DNA of 64,000 bases, from positions 26,703,521 through 26,767,520 of the forward strand of contig OZ038435.1 of NCBI GenBank assembly GCA_964036275.1. Reading direction: 5' to 3'. Shown here in pieces: positions 24,110 through 34,059 of this stretch. Each line of letters starts with the position of its first letter. Positions within the stretch are counted from its first letter, which is position 1. The position numbers were made by a program, and so were the translations under genes. Below the pieces are notes generated by a model. That model saw only the letters and a list, made by a program, of their open reading frames with translations, was not told the origin of the DNA and searched no databases. Source of the DNA: Litoditis marina. Its lineage: Eukaryota > Nematoda > Chromadorea > Rhabditida > Rhabditidae.

Positions 24110-26276
24110 TCATTTTATTTCGGGTTTGTTCTGCATTGATCCAACCAGGGAGGCCGACTCCAGGTTCAATGACTGTACTCCCCTGAAAATCAATGTAAAT
24201 TCAAATCACAATACAAAGAATCGATCGATATAAGATTATATTGAAGTTTGTCGAAACCTTCGATGTGTTCAAGTTGAAAAACCGATGTTGGAAAATATAT
24301 CAAGATTTATAGGAATCGTTTTCGGGTTCGAATAAGTGGTCACACTATCCGTGGCTACTTTTTTTTCACAAGCTTGACCACAACCTAGGTTACGCGGAAC
24401 GGGTCATGTATCTCAGATATGCGAATGAAACATACCGAAGAGTATCATCATGAGGGTCCTTGGCGGGCGGGGCGAGTGGCACATTCTGAGGGGGAGAGCT
24501 GCAATCAATAAACATAGTACTTATAAATATAAACGAAGTGAAATAGTTTGCTTTTGTAATTTCATCGAAGCATATTCCAAGTTTGGAGACGTACTTGAAA
24601 TAGATAGGAATCGAACTAGAAACACAGCAATATATGTATCTCTGCTTTCTAAAGTTATCTTATAGCACGTAGCTCACCTTGACTTGGCTTGCTTAGGCTT
24701 GCTGGGAGTGCTTCCATTACTCGGAGCATTTCTTGCCAGAAGGAACTGAAATGAACACTTTCGAATGTACAATACGGAAACATTAATTCACTCTATAACA
24801 GCCTGGATATTCAGCGGGTGTTTTCGCTTTTTTTCCCTGCTTTTTTAAGTGAGAACTTTTTCATTAGACTTTTCTGATTTCTTACTTCCCAAATATCATT
24901 GCATCTCTTGGAATTTGCACAAATTCATTCATTTCCACGGGTGACACCCCTGAGTTTGTAGAGTTTTGGGGAAAATTTTACTTTCGCCCCCCACCGTACA
25001 ATCGCACCCCCCGTGATAGTTTGGCCCCCCACCCGCACTAGTTTCAACAGAAAATAGTGGGGGGTAAAAGGTAAATGTATGGTAGAGTGGGGGGCTAAAG
25101 TTAAATGTCGACATTGTACAATCACCCCCCACTAACGTAAATTGGGGGGGGGGGGGGTGAAAGTAACATGCCTGGCAATCTTTAACAATCGCCCCCCACC
25201 CTTGTAATTCTTAGTTGAAACGGAGCCATGTTACTTTCACCCCCCATGGTGGGGGGTGAAAGTAACACAGGACCTATTTCGGTTGAAACGAAAAAAGTGG
25301 GGGGCGAAAGTAAAATAGTCCCGAGTTTTGGTGTGTAACACATCCAGGATGAGTTCTAAACTTCGGGATATTCTTACATACGGCATAATATTTCAACCGA
25401 CCTTCTGGGAATCGTGGGGGCTCGAGGGACCGTCGTCTGCTTTTTCTACTGAACCCGGTGTTTTGGGGGTAGTCTGCTTCTCGCCACTTCCCACTTTCTC
25501 GACGGATTGCTGAAAACGTGGAAAATAACTATGAAAAACTGTGGAAAAAACTGTCGAATATATCTAATTATTGATTATAGCTGCTCACAAGCACAGATAT
25601 TCGTTCTATCAGCGCTTTAGATGATCTCAGTCATTCCTGTCTCTATTTTTCGCTCCAGCCAAATTTTGCAGAACATTCGCAAACTAGTTGAGTCCTACTA
25701 CATAGCAGATGTTTTTGTATATTTGGCACCTATCAAAATGACAAACGTAACAGAACTAATTGTCATATCTTGGAAAAAATTGTTGAAGTGTCTCTTTTGG
25801 CGATTTCACCTTTGAAAACCTACTGAACTCACTTTGCTATTGACTTTCTTTTTCGAACCACATAGTACGACTGCTGCTCCCAGAGTTATAAGATTTGTAA
25901 TTACCTGAAATGATTCGATTTAATTTGCTCATCTTTGAATCAGAAAAGGCTTAATTTTTGCCAAACCAATTGTTATCTTATCGCCATGGTAGTAGGATAC
26001 GTTGACATTTCACAACTTTTTCACCAATGTTGGTATAAACATCTCTTGCATAAAAGTTTACAAGAATGCGAACAAATTAGCTTCTCATATCATTTGAGTT
26101 TTTAAAGTTCCGAAAAATCCGGTCATGAGAAATTGTAATTTCGAGTATCGTTCGATTTTACCACCCTATCCATTTTTATTTGTACATGCACATCTTCACT
26201 ATTCGAAATTTTTTGTAAAAATGAAACTATTTAGGATTAAATACCTTACCGTGAAGAAGTATAGAAAGATCTGCAT
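24110..26276 (-). CDS. Small single-pass membrane protein, Lys/Pro-rich tail
   Basis: Six phase-consistent exons: 26250-26276, 25833-25904, 25402-25509, 24678-24745, 24436-24498, 24110-24182; 136 aa. The start is MQIFLYFFT just before a strong donor (ACG then GTAAGG), then VITNLITLGAAVVLCGSKKK. Together these form one hydrophobic segment (about residues 2-25) ending in a basic stop-transfer stretch. The rest is hydrophilic, Ser/Pro/Lys-rich and low complexity, ending PHDDTLRGVQSLNLE and a charged tail. Many small nematode proteins share this plan (short TM helix, CGSKKK-like motif, acidic-hydroxyl DDTL-type patch near the C terminus), but I know no function for them. ATG follows a possible acceptor (TTTCGAG) by two bases, which would suit spliced-leader addition. 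Intron 3 contains a G-rich minisatellite. It is probably a complete real gene. Confidence 0.7.
24955..25315. repeat. C/G-rich minisatellite, GGGGGGTGAAAGTAA units
   Basis: Irregular units of a six-base G or C run joined to GTGAAAGTAA or its complement, including a run of 14 G at 25144-25157. Both orientations occur, so the array is partly inverted. G runs of this spacing can form quadruplexes. It lies in an intron of the small membrane protein gene. A related array is at 32285-32640. Confidence 0.9.
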
Positions 26277-26974
26277 TGCTCGAAACCACCGTACAGAAGG
26301 GAAGAAGGTATCAAAGTAAATGGAATATGGCCCATTTACACGTACGTTTCCACAAAAACTGCCCTCAAAGTACAATAAACAAGTGGAAAGATGAAGGAGA
26401 ACGCGTTTTCTGTTTTATTCAAGGTGAGTCAGAATATTTCGGGGAAAACCCGTTTTATTCCGGAAATTTTCAGGTTTTCACAACTTCAATCTAAAGGTCA
26501 TGATTTGCATTGACTGCAAAATGTGAATTGATCTACTTTGAGGTAGCAGTGTTCATCTCAGCTTGAGCTTAAGATATAGACGATTCTAGTTGAGATCTGC
26601 ACACTTGTCAGATTAACAAACTCAAACAAACTTCAGGATCAGGACACATACTATATGGAATTCGGTGACGGGTCGCCGGCGAGTTCTTCGAAAAAAAGTA
26701 GAAAGACAGCTTTGCTATTATGTTTAGTGTCATTTTCTTTCATATTTTTCATAGAATAGAGCGTCCTTCAACCCACAAAACACGCTGGAACTTTTTGGAT
26801 AATTTTACTAATAAAAAAATTTGACTACACTATATATAGCAATTAGTGAAGTGAACTAAATAACTTGGAACATAATTTTTTAAACCAAAACAACACTCGA
26901 AAATCTCAAGGTACGACACGAAACAGAGAATATTATTCATTATGACTCAATAAGTATTCACTGTGGTAGTAATG

Positions 26975-27509
26975 TCAAAATCGTAGAACAACACTATCCG
27001 GCTCTTTCTCGTTTTTACGTCTGTTCGAACGCATTCTCTGTTCTTTTCTGAATACGAGTAGTTCTACCAGGAGAGACAGAACACAAAGTACAATTCCCAT
27101 TCCGAACAATTGGAACAATTGGGTAAGATGTCGTGTGAGGGAAAGGGCCTCCAACGTTGGCTGGTACCGCAGTTGGAAACGACGTTTTCGGGTATCATAA
27201 CCGTGGCCTGTAATTTGTTACTTTTATCATAGTTCTATTGAAATTCATGTGAATCAAAATTTGGCTGTGAATTGTATGATGCGGGGTGCAAGTTTTTATA
27301 GGTTCTCAATTTTCCACTACAATGTAATAGGGTGATTGTTGCCCTATCTGGCTGTGTTGAAGGGTGACCCCTAAAGTAAGAAATGAAATATTTCACCACT
27401 TGGTCGTTAATTTTTCGATTTTATTAATCTTTCTCTAGCCTATACTTTTGACTGACCGGAAGTAATATGAGGAATGGCTGGCATAACTCGGAACAGCGCC
27501 TCGTTGAAC
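26975..27509 (-). CDS. Probable ionotropic receptor C terminus, partial
   Basis: Two exons join in phase: 27457-27509 and 26975-27207 (stop TGA). The peptide reads FNEALFRVMPAIPHI, a basic linker, QPTLEALSLTRHLTQLFQL, a hydrophobic helix GMGIVLCVLSLLVELLVF, then a short, highly basic cytosolic tail ending VVLRF. A helix preceded by an LSL-type motif, after an amphipathic FNxAL segment, is how ionotropic glutamate receptor-like and IR proteins end (last part of the ligand-binding lobe, then M4). The ligand-binding and pore exons were not found upstream, where repeats fill 27.7-30.8 kb. It may be a fragment, or the rest may be too diverged to see. Another multi-pass protein is possible. Confidence 0.45.
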
Positions 27510-27785
27510 CTGAACCATCGGAATCAAAATTCTCGAGAAATTATAGTTTCGAAGGCGAGCCGATTGAAACACTTGGGCAGCTATACTGACTCTTAACTAT
27601 CATGTTGTTTACTAGCTGTTAACTATCACTTCACCACACACTTTTTCTATGACACGAGATATGGTGACATACTCGAGAAAGAGCGACAGTTGAATATTTA
27701 ACTTTCTTTCTGTATTCAGACACCGATTCGATTCCACTTATGGAAAAATTAATTGATTGAATTAATTTTGTCCGATCGTAAACTC

Positions 27786-28311
27786 ATTTGTATAAAAAAA
27801 CGATGTGAAGTGAGAAACGGTTAGCTTTTGAGATAGAACTGCATAGAATATAGAAAAGGAGGACAATAACTCAAGAGGGAAATAAAAAATCTAATCTCGC
27901 AATTTTCATGGGTCCAAAACCTCTTGGTTTCGTACTGAAAAAGAACTAAAAATATTAGATGAAACTAACAAACATTAGATGAAACGTCCTAATATGACAA
28001 GTTCTCACCACTGATTCACAACTGTTAACAGAATTGAGTACACTAGAAGTTTATTGAATATTCACCTAAAGTTAGCATTCTAATGAGGAAGTGTGCACTT
28101 TGTCGTTTCACGTTTTCAAGTTCTGCTGTGTTTTAACATGTTTCACGTGACTGTGCGATTGACTGAGTATATAGCTGATTTTTTTTTCAGATACGTTTTT
28201 ATGTTCTCAAAGATTTTGCACTTTTTTTGAATTAGTGTGTCAGGATGATCATGAAAAATGCGAGATTATATTTTTTATTTCCCTCTTGAGTTATTGTCCT
28301 CCTTTTCTATC
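27786..28311. repeat. Foldback element, interrupted right arm
   Basis: Same family as 22673-23275: left arm 27786-27910, a CACGTGA MITE in the centre (28040-28172), right arm from about 28238. The right arm stops at CCTCCTTTTCTAT, and its missing end resumes at about 29444 (ATTCCATGCAGTTC...). The intervening sequence of about 1.13 kb is a later insertion. Confidence 0.75.
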
Positions 28312-28534
28312 GTGCGCAGCGCGGAGCGCTGCGCAGATTAGTTTTAGTCAAAGGTCTGCAGACATTACAAAACAGATTATCACAATTTTCTTCAAAGTAC
28401 GTCGCCCATTTTCTTAGATTTTTGCATGAATCACTGAAGGGCAACACGTCTACAAGATACTAAGTTCATGTTTCAAGTAGAATTTAATGAGAGGAGTTAG
28501 AGGGACCAACGTCTCGCAAAAATGGCTTCCGTGC

Positions 28535-28563
28535 GGGGCGGCGGCGGCGGCGGCGGCGGCGGC
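28535..28563. repeat. (GGC)n trinucleotide tract
   Basis: About nine GGC units in an AT-rich setting. No supported coding frame covers it, although a minus-strand ORF would read poly-Ala. Confidence 0.95.
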
Positions 28564-28860
28564 GACAAAAGTGTCCGCCTCCTCAAATCTCGGCATAGTT
28601 TTGCACAAAATTAACCTATTCAAAAAATACTTACATTTTTGAAAAGCTCTAAAAAAGTTGAGGTATACGTATTTTCCAGGTATGTCTGAAATTTGAATAT
28701 TACGTGTGAGAGAGCCGAAAATGGTCTCGCAAAAAATCATGGATAGACCGGTTTCGTGAAAATAAAAATGAAAGAAGAGTTTAACGTGTAGTAGGAAGAC
28801 GTTTTCCAATGAAGAACTCATGACAGGCGGGTACAGCTTGGTTTTCACTCCTATTCACAT

Positions 28861-28932
28861 GTCTGATTGGCGGATTGGATAAACGCTCTATTCACGCACG
28901 GCGAACGAAGGTTCGATTCCTGCCTGGAGTCT
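28861..28932 (+). ncRNA. tRNA-like sequence (A and B boxes)
   Basis: TGGCGGATTGGATAA resembles a pol III A box (D-arm region) and GGTTCGATTCC a B box, about 40 nt apart. The acceptor and anticodon stems do not pair well enough to assign an isotype. It is more likely a tRNA pseudogene or the head of a tRNA-derived SINE than a working tRNA. Confidence 0.4.
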
Positions 28933-29111
28933 AGAGTGGAAAATTTGCTATCACTTGAACGAGGTTACAACTACACCAAACGTTCTGCACTACGGCACGG
29001 TTTAAAACTCCAATAGAAAAACATAACATTCCTTGTTTAGCTTATTGTTCAAAAATATTATTTTTTTATCAAAAATGACCGTTACTTCGTAACCATAGAA
29101 AAAGAGTTCAA

Positions 29112-29440
29112 TTAGTATAAAAAAACGAGTGTAAAGAAAGTAAAGATTAGTTTTGGATAAATATGTACAAGAAATATAAAAGAAGTCCAATAAAAATATT
29201 TTGAGGAAAATGCTAATCTCGCTTCTCTTGAAAACAACGGAGTATAAGCTAGATTATTGTGAGTCGCAGTCAGAAGTTTTCTTCCGACAACCAAAAACTA
29301 GGTATCCTTTTTTTGAAATTCTAAACCGAGCGAGATTAGAGTTTTCCTCAAAATATTTTTATTGGACTTCTTTTATATTTCTTGTACATATTTATCCAAA
29401 ACTAATCTTTACTTTCTTTACACTCGTTTTTTTATACTAA
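29112..29440. repeat. Near-perfect foldback, 99-bp arms
   Basis: Left arm 29112-29210 (TTAGTATAAAAAAACGAGTG...) and right arm 29343-29440 are exact or almost exact inverted copies, extending imperfectly to 29222 and 29330. The loop is about 107 bp. Arm identity implies a very young element or ongoing arm homogenisation. Confidence 0.92.
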
Positions 29441-29637
29441 TATTCCATGCAGTTCAATCTCAAAAGCTAATCGTTTCTCACTTCACATCGGTTCTTTCAA
29501 CGTAACGATTAATACTAATTTGATTTTCAGAACATTAATTGCGTGACAATTTCGGTTAGTAAGCTTTCTGACAAACCGTAATCAATCCTTGATTTCGGGC
29601 AACGCACGTGTGGCGCCGTCCATTTTTTTATTCTCTG

Positions 29638-29711
29638 TGACGGTTTAGCTCAGTCGGCAGAGCGGAGCACTACAGCCCTATAGGCCGAGGGTTCGAATCC
29701 CTTCACGGTCA
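29638..29711 (+). tRNA. tRNA-like gene or tRNA pseudogene, isotype unclear
   Basis: A clear D arm (GCTCAGTCGGCAGAGC) and T arm (GAGGGTTCGAATCCCTT) are present, matching pol III A and B boxes. The ends (TGACGGT with ACGGTCA) form an acceptor stem with one mismatch. The segment expected to form the anticodon arm (CACTACAGCCCTATAGGCC) does not fold into a normal five-pair stem, so no anticodon is assigned. A tRNA-derived SINE head is the main alternative. Confidence 0.5.
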
Positions 29712-30255
29712 TCATTTTTGTTTTTGTTCGATTAACCTTTTCATGAAGCCAGGATCTCCACAGATTAACACTATTGCTTTCCCAGTTTATTTCAATATAT
29801 TCAAACTACCAAAAATCGGAACAACAGCTCACTGCGCACACTCCACATATATCTAGAAGTAGTCAAAGCAGCTGAGAGCAATGTTTCCGGGCCATAAAAT
29901 GGCTCAATGTTAACCGATTGGTCCAAGATTTCATATTTACACATAACTTTGTAGTTTCTAACTATATCCCAAGTTTCAGACAAATCGGTTGAATTCGTTG
30001 GTTTTGCGGAAGACATTTTTGCGAGACGATATTCAGAATAACTGTAGATCACTAGTCGCACATTGAATATCGATTAGCTCAACGATAGAGCCTTTCCTCC
30101 TCTATCTCTCTCTATCAAAATCTCAAAAATCCGTTCAGGAGTTTTTGAAAAAATGGTAGAAAACCACTTTCGAAAGTCCGCAATGCTGTGATCAAAAACT
30201 AATCTGCGCAGCGCTCCGCGCTGCGTGCGATTGTACGCACTTTGACGACCTGGAA

Positions 30256-30351
30256 TCACAAAATGATGAAAAGAACAGCTGGCAAGAGAAAGCAATGAAG
30301 GTTTCCGTACAAGAAGCAGATGAGCGCAAGTAGTAGCTTGAACGAGTACAT
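30256..30351 (-). CDS. Possible signal-peptide exon or short ORF
   Basis: A 31-codon frame starts MYSFKLLLALICFLYGN, which has the shape of a signal peptide, and stays hydrophobic to its stop. It could be a first exon if a donor inside it is used, but no good donor or partner exon was found. The strand agrees with neighbouring genes. Listed only because the N terminus looks non-random. Confidence 0.2.
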   Translation of the reverse strand: MYSFKLLLALICFLYGNLHCFLLPAVLFIIL

Positions 30352-30820
30352 TTCGATTCGTGGACTAGAAAGGCAAGTGTACGACGGACTTTGTCTGTAG
30401 CTGGAAGGAAACATGCAGCCATTTGCCCGTTCGTTTCAAAATGTAGAATCATGGCAATGTGCACTATCTGCACTGCTGCAATGAGTGAAAATCATTAGAT
30501 TCAGTGCTCTTGTGAGTCAACTATATATGAGCACATGAGTATATACTAAAAGTAAATTGAATAGTCACGTGAAGTTGGCATTCTAATGAGGATACGTGCA
30601 CTTTGTCATTGCACGTTTCTGAGTTCTGCTGTGTTTAACATGTTTCACGTGACAATGAAATCGACTAATAGTATATTGGGTTCGCTGTAAAGCAAGTTGA
30701 TACGGTCGGAACGGCTCTACCGCGCTGTGGTTTTAGTTTTATCTCCTTGATTTTTGATTGAAACTTTTGACGGCATATATCGATGTCAAACCAGAACAAT
30801 GCCTTGGTCGTTGCCTATAC

Positions 30821-31531
30821 CTCCTGCGTGTCTTGCGGGTGTTTTCCTCTCAGATCGTAGTGATGATCCCCTTCTTGTAGAACAATCGATAGTACACCGT
30901 CATCGAATCTCGTCTCCTGAGACCACCCCCCACCACTCCACGGGTCCATGTAACCATTTCTAGAAAAGTGTACGGATGTTGAAGAATTAGAACATGAATA
31001 CTACTCATTCTATGCCTTAGTGAGTGGAAGAATCACTCAAACCGTTGATAAACATCAAAAACTATCAGTTTTATGATAATCTTGCATCAGGAGTTAACCG
31101 TGACATCGTCAGTGCCCTGCAGAGATGCTCGTGAGTTAATCAGAATAAACACCACAAGATGAGTTAGACACGTCTCATGAGATAGAAAGATTATCAACAC
31201 ACTTGTTGGATAAACTGATTCATTTGACTGATATAATGTTGAACAACAGAGTACATATGCTAGAACATCCAGGCACCTTCATCCCATCCTGCGTCTTCTC
31301 AAACATACGCTATTTTTCTGCTCTTACATCCCGCCGGGATGTGACAGACAAGAAATAGTGAGGCAGAGCGAGAGACGCAGGATTGGATGAAGGTGCCGGG
31401 ATCTTCTAGCACAACCAACGTGAATATGATGTTGCTTGCGCTCGGGAATCTGGTGTTCTTTGTGCCAAAGTTCTGGCTGAGCCGACGAGGTCTGGTCATC
31501 GATGGCTCGTAGCCAATTCCACCAAATCTGA
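30821..31531 (-). CDS. S28 serine carboxypeptidase, C-terminal exons (partial)
   Basis: Exons 31420-31531 and 30821-30959 join in phase. They read RFGGIGYEPSMTRPRR..., SASNIIFTNGYMDPWSGGG, then VLSIVLQEGDHHYDLRG and KHPQDTQE before a donor (GAG then GTATAG). NGxxDPWSGGG and GxHHxDLRG carry the catalytic Asp and His of peptidase family S28 (lysosomal Pro-X carboxypeptidase, DPP7 and nematode PCP proteins). These enzymes are secretory or lysosomal and cleave after proline. The catalytic Ser motif (GGSYGG type) and all N-terminal exons were not found upstream. A possible last exon lies at 22621. The donor of exon 31420 abuts a foldback MITE (31263-31411). It is either a gene fragment or a gene whose other exons I could not recognise. 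Confidence 0.68.
31263..31411. repeat. GATCCCGGC foldback MITE
   Basis: Arms CTAGAACATCCAGGCACC and GGTGCCGGGATCTTCTAG flank a central CATCCCGCCGGGATG. It is the same family as 38706-38855 and the half element at 6798-6917, with arms slightly more diverged. It ends eight bases from an S28 splice donor. Confidence 0.85.
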
Positions 31532-32029
31532 CTGAAAGGTACTGATGAAAATTAAATCAAGGGTATACTATTATTATATCTTCATTTTATATCATTTTCA
31601 CGAACGTGTTTACCAGTAATAACCTTGTTGATTCTATCACGAACCTATGTAAGCGTTATCAGCTGGAAACAGCGCATGTTCAATAACAAGAATTTCGCAG
31701 ACGCATTCTGATACTTGTGCAATATGTGCCCAGATTTTTGTCACACACAGTTACCAAAAATCCTTCATTTTCCCTAGTGAAAAAGTCGTTCAAAATTGTT
31801 AGTGTGCATCTCTTTGGAGATAAGCGAGGCTTTGTGGAACTTCAACAGCCAGTCACTTAATTTCAATCGCATGTTACCATGTTTTTTTCAGGATATCAAT
31901 ACAGTCTTGTTGAACATGTGTTTTGACTTGTAGGTTTTCTTGGTCATTTCGTTGGGAGAAAGAGTTGGTTTTTTCATTGGAACAATTTTGTAGCTTTATA
32001 TCTTTTCGTATAAAAGAGTGATCATCTAC

Positions 32030-33588
32030 TTCCGTGGTGCATCTAGAAGGAGGTCGGCCTTCATCTGTACTCTATCACCACACGTCGCACTCTGCTTCTC
32101 CAGAATCATCTGAAAATCATAGAAGTTTGTAACCGAGAACACTAGATTGAGTCATGCTCCGTTTCCCCTATTCCATCACAGAGAACCTGAAAAAGATTCA
32201 TGATAGATTGTATGGGAAGATCATAGAAGTTTGTAACCGAAAACACTAAAAACCAAATATAACATTTGAATTGTTTTCCTAGACACATTTATCCCCCCTT
32301 TCTCAGTTTGTATTGCTTTTGGGGAATTGTAGTTTGACCTCCCCCACCGAGCGGTGATCATTTAATTCATCACCTGCAATAAAGTTAGAGGATAGGGGGG
32401 AGAAGTAGTTAAAAGTAAACATTTCCGGTGTTGAAGTTCAGCTCACCACTCGTTGAAGTTTGACCCCCACTATTGAAGTTCTACACCCGCGCACCCAGGG
32501 TGGGGGGGGGGTTGAATAGTGAATGTCGATGTTGAATTTTGACCCCCCTATCCTAGATTTTCAGATTTCAGCTAGGGTGGGGGGAACGAGGGGACCCAAC
32601 TGCGGTGGGGGGACGATACTTCAATTTTCCCGTTTCCCAAGTTGGGAATGAAGATAATTTTGGAATATTCGACCTTTACTGTTTACAGTTACGTGGACCC
32701 GTTGAACAGCGGCCATAGGAGAAACAAGCATACACACTCATTTTGTCAGCCGCGTTTGCAGTCCCCTGTGCTTATATTGAAAACTAAGAATGGAAAAAAT
32801 AGCAATAAAGTTACCGTAATATTGAATGTGACCTCCCGTACTTGGTCATCCCCCTCGAATCGAACCCAGCCATAAGAAGTCAGGGGGACTCGGCGGACGG
32901 TAGTGCCATTGGCAGTCAGCAGGGGAGCCCGCAGACTTGCTGAAAAATAATAATATTAGGTTTTTGGTTTGGTAGGCGCTGCACGTACTCTACTTTCAAC
33001 GTTGATTGACGGTTGAAGAATCTTTCATTACCAGGCGAATCGTTCATATAACAGTTTTAATTGTTCTTAGGATTGTGCGCCGTCATATGGGTTCACTCAA
33101 CATCTATGTAACTATTTGAAAACTTGGAGAACTGAATTTGCAGTCTGGCGGCGTAGCAATCCCCACAAAAATTTATGATATCACCTCATGAGCTATTAGC
33201 ACGAGCTTCTCATGAGATTCTATTGATTGCTATCCTACAACATTTAGAATTCACGAGTAGCTCGTGAGGTATCTCACGAGAAACTCATATGAACTTCTCG
33301 TGGGATTGGAGGGATTGCTACGCCGCCTGGTGTAATGCTAATCATTTACGGCAACTATTTCAGCCGTGTATTACTTCATCGAGCTAATTACATAATCACA
33401 CACGAATCATGCACCAACCGTATGTAAACACACCTGAGCTTTCATATTACTTATTTGATACACAAAGACCAAACTACAAACATCATGAAACTAATCAAAC
33501 GAACAAACATCGCAGTTGTGTTGAACGTACCGTCTCTGACTTCATTGTGAGGAATAGATGAAAGAATGGGAGTCTGTCTATCCGACAT
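32030..33588 (-). CDS. Unrecognised gene start, three exons, partial
   Basis: Three exons join in phase: 33531-33588 (MSDRQTPILSSIPHNEVRD), 32833-32939 (SLRAPLLTANG...TSYGWVRFEGDDQVRE) and 32030-32109 (MILEKQSATCGDRVQMKAD...). Each has a fair splice site (GACG then GTACGT; TTTTCAG; ATTTTCAG). An ATG-less in-frame extension upstream is hydrophobic (LNLLLRLNALFILYSF), so the start could also lie further 5' within 33589-33843. No family was recognised. The third exon ends with two leftover bases and does not join the S28 exon at 31531 in phase. A separate gene or a missing exon are both possible. Confidence 0.4.
32285..32640. repeat. G/C-run minisatellite
   Basis: Runs of five to nine G or C separated by GTTGAA, GTTTGACC and similar words, resembling the array at 24955-25315. 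It lies in the intron between exons 32833-32939 and 32030-32109 of the unrecognised gene. Confidence 0.8.
33141..33336. repeat. CTCATGAG foldback MITE, best-preserved copy
   Basis: The ends TGGCGGCGTAGCAATCC and GGATTGCTACGCCGCC are clean terminal inverted repeats. The interior carries repeated CTCATGAGATTCTATTGATTG words in both orientations. Copies at both edges of the duplicated blocks belong to this family. Confidence 0.88.
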
Positions 33589-34059
33589 TCGACCAGGTTG
33601 CGGGGAAAACGAATACAAAATGAACAGAGCATTTAGGCGAAGTAAGAGGTTCAGCTTGGAAACGTGTTGAGCGGCGGAGCTTTCCACGTTTCTACAAGTG
33701 AAGGACTCGGTAAAGCACTTTAAGAAGTACGACGAAAAGAGAAAAAAGCAGTGGTATGGTTCTGAATCAACGAGAGAAAGAGGCAGAGAAAGAGAGAAAA
33801 AGAGACAGAGAAGAAGAGAGACAGAGCAAAAAGAGAGTAGCAATCCTTCTAAAACCTCATTTTCAGATACCTTGTGTTCAATATCTCATGAACTTTTCAT
33901 GAGATTCTATTGATTGCTCTGCTACATCATTAGAAGTTCTGGAGTAGCTCATAAGCTGTTCATGAGATTCTTGTGAGAAACTCATGTGTTTCTCATTAGG
34001 TTGGAAAGTGTTCTAGGCCACCTGGGCTGGACCACTGACCAACATCGATTATACACACA

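Larger units (their letters stand above)
28312..29443. mobile_element. ~1.1-kb insertion nested in a foldback arm
   Basis: The left end is a GC-rich palindrome (GCGCAGCGCGGAGCGCTGCGCAG) followed by ATTAGTTTT. An inverted copy of this end sits separately at 30195-30230. Inside are a GGC trinucleotide tract, a tRNA-like sequence (28861-28932) and a 99-bp-arm foldback (29112-29440). No transposase ORF is visible. It is probably composite. The borders are inferred from continuity of the interrupted arm. Confidence 0.5.

Noticed and set aside
28450..28848. 132-codon minus-strand ORF with a poly-Ala run
   Set aside because: The Ala run comes from the GGC tract. The surrounding sequence is repeat-like and gives no family match.
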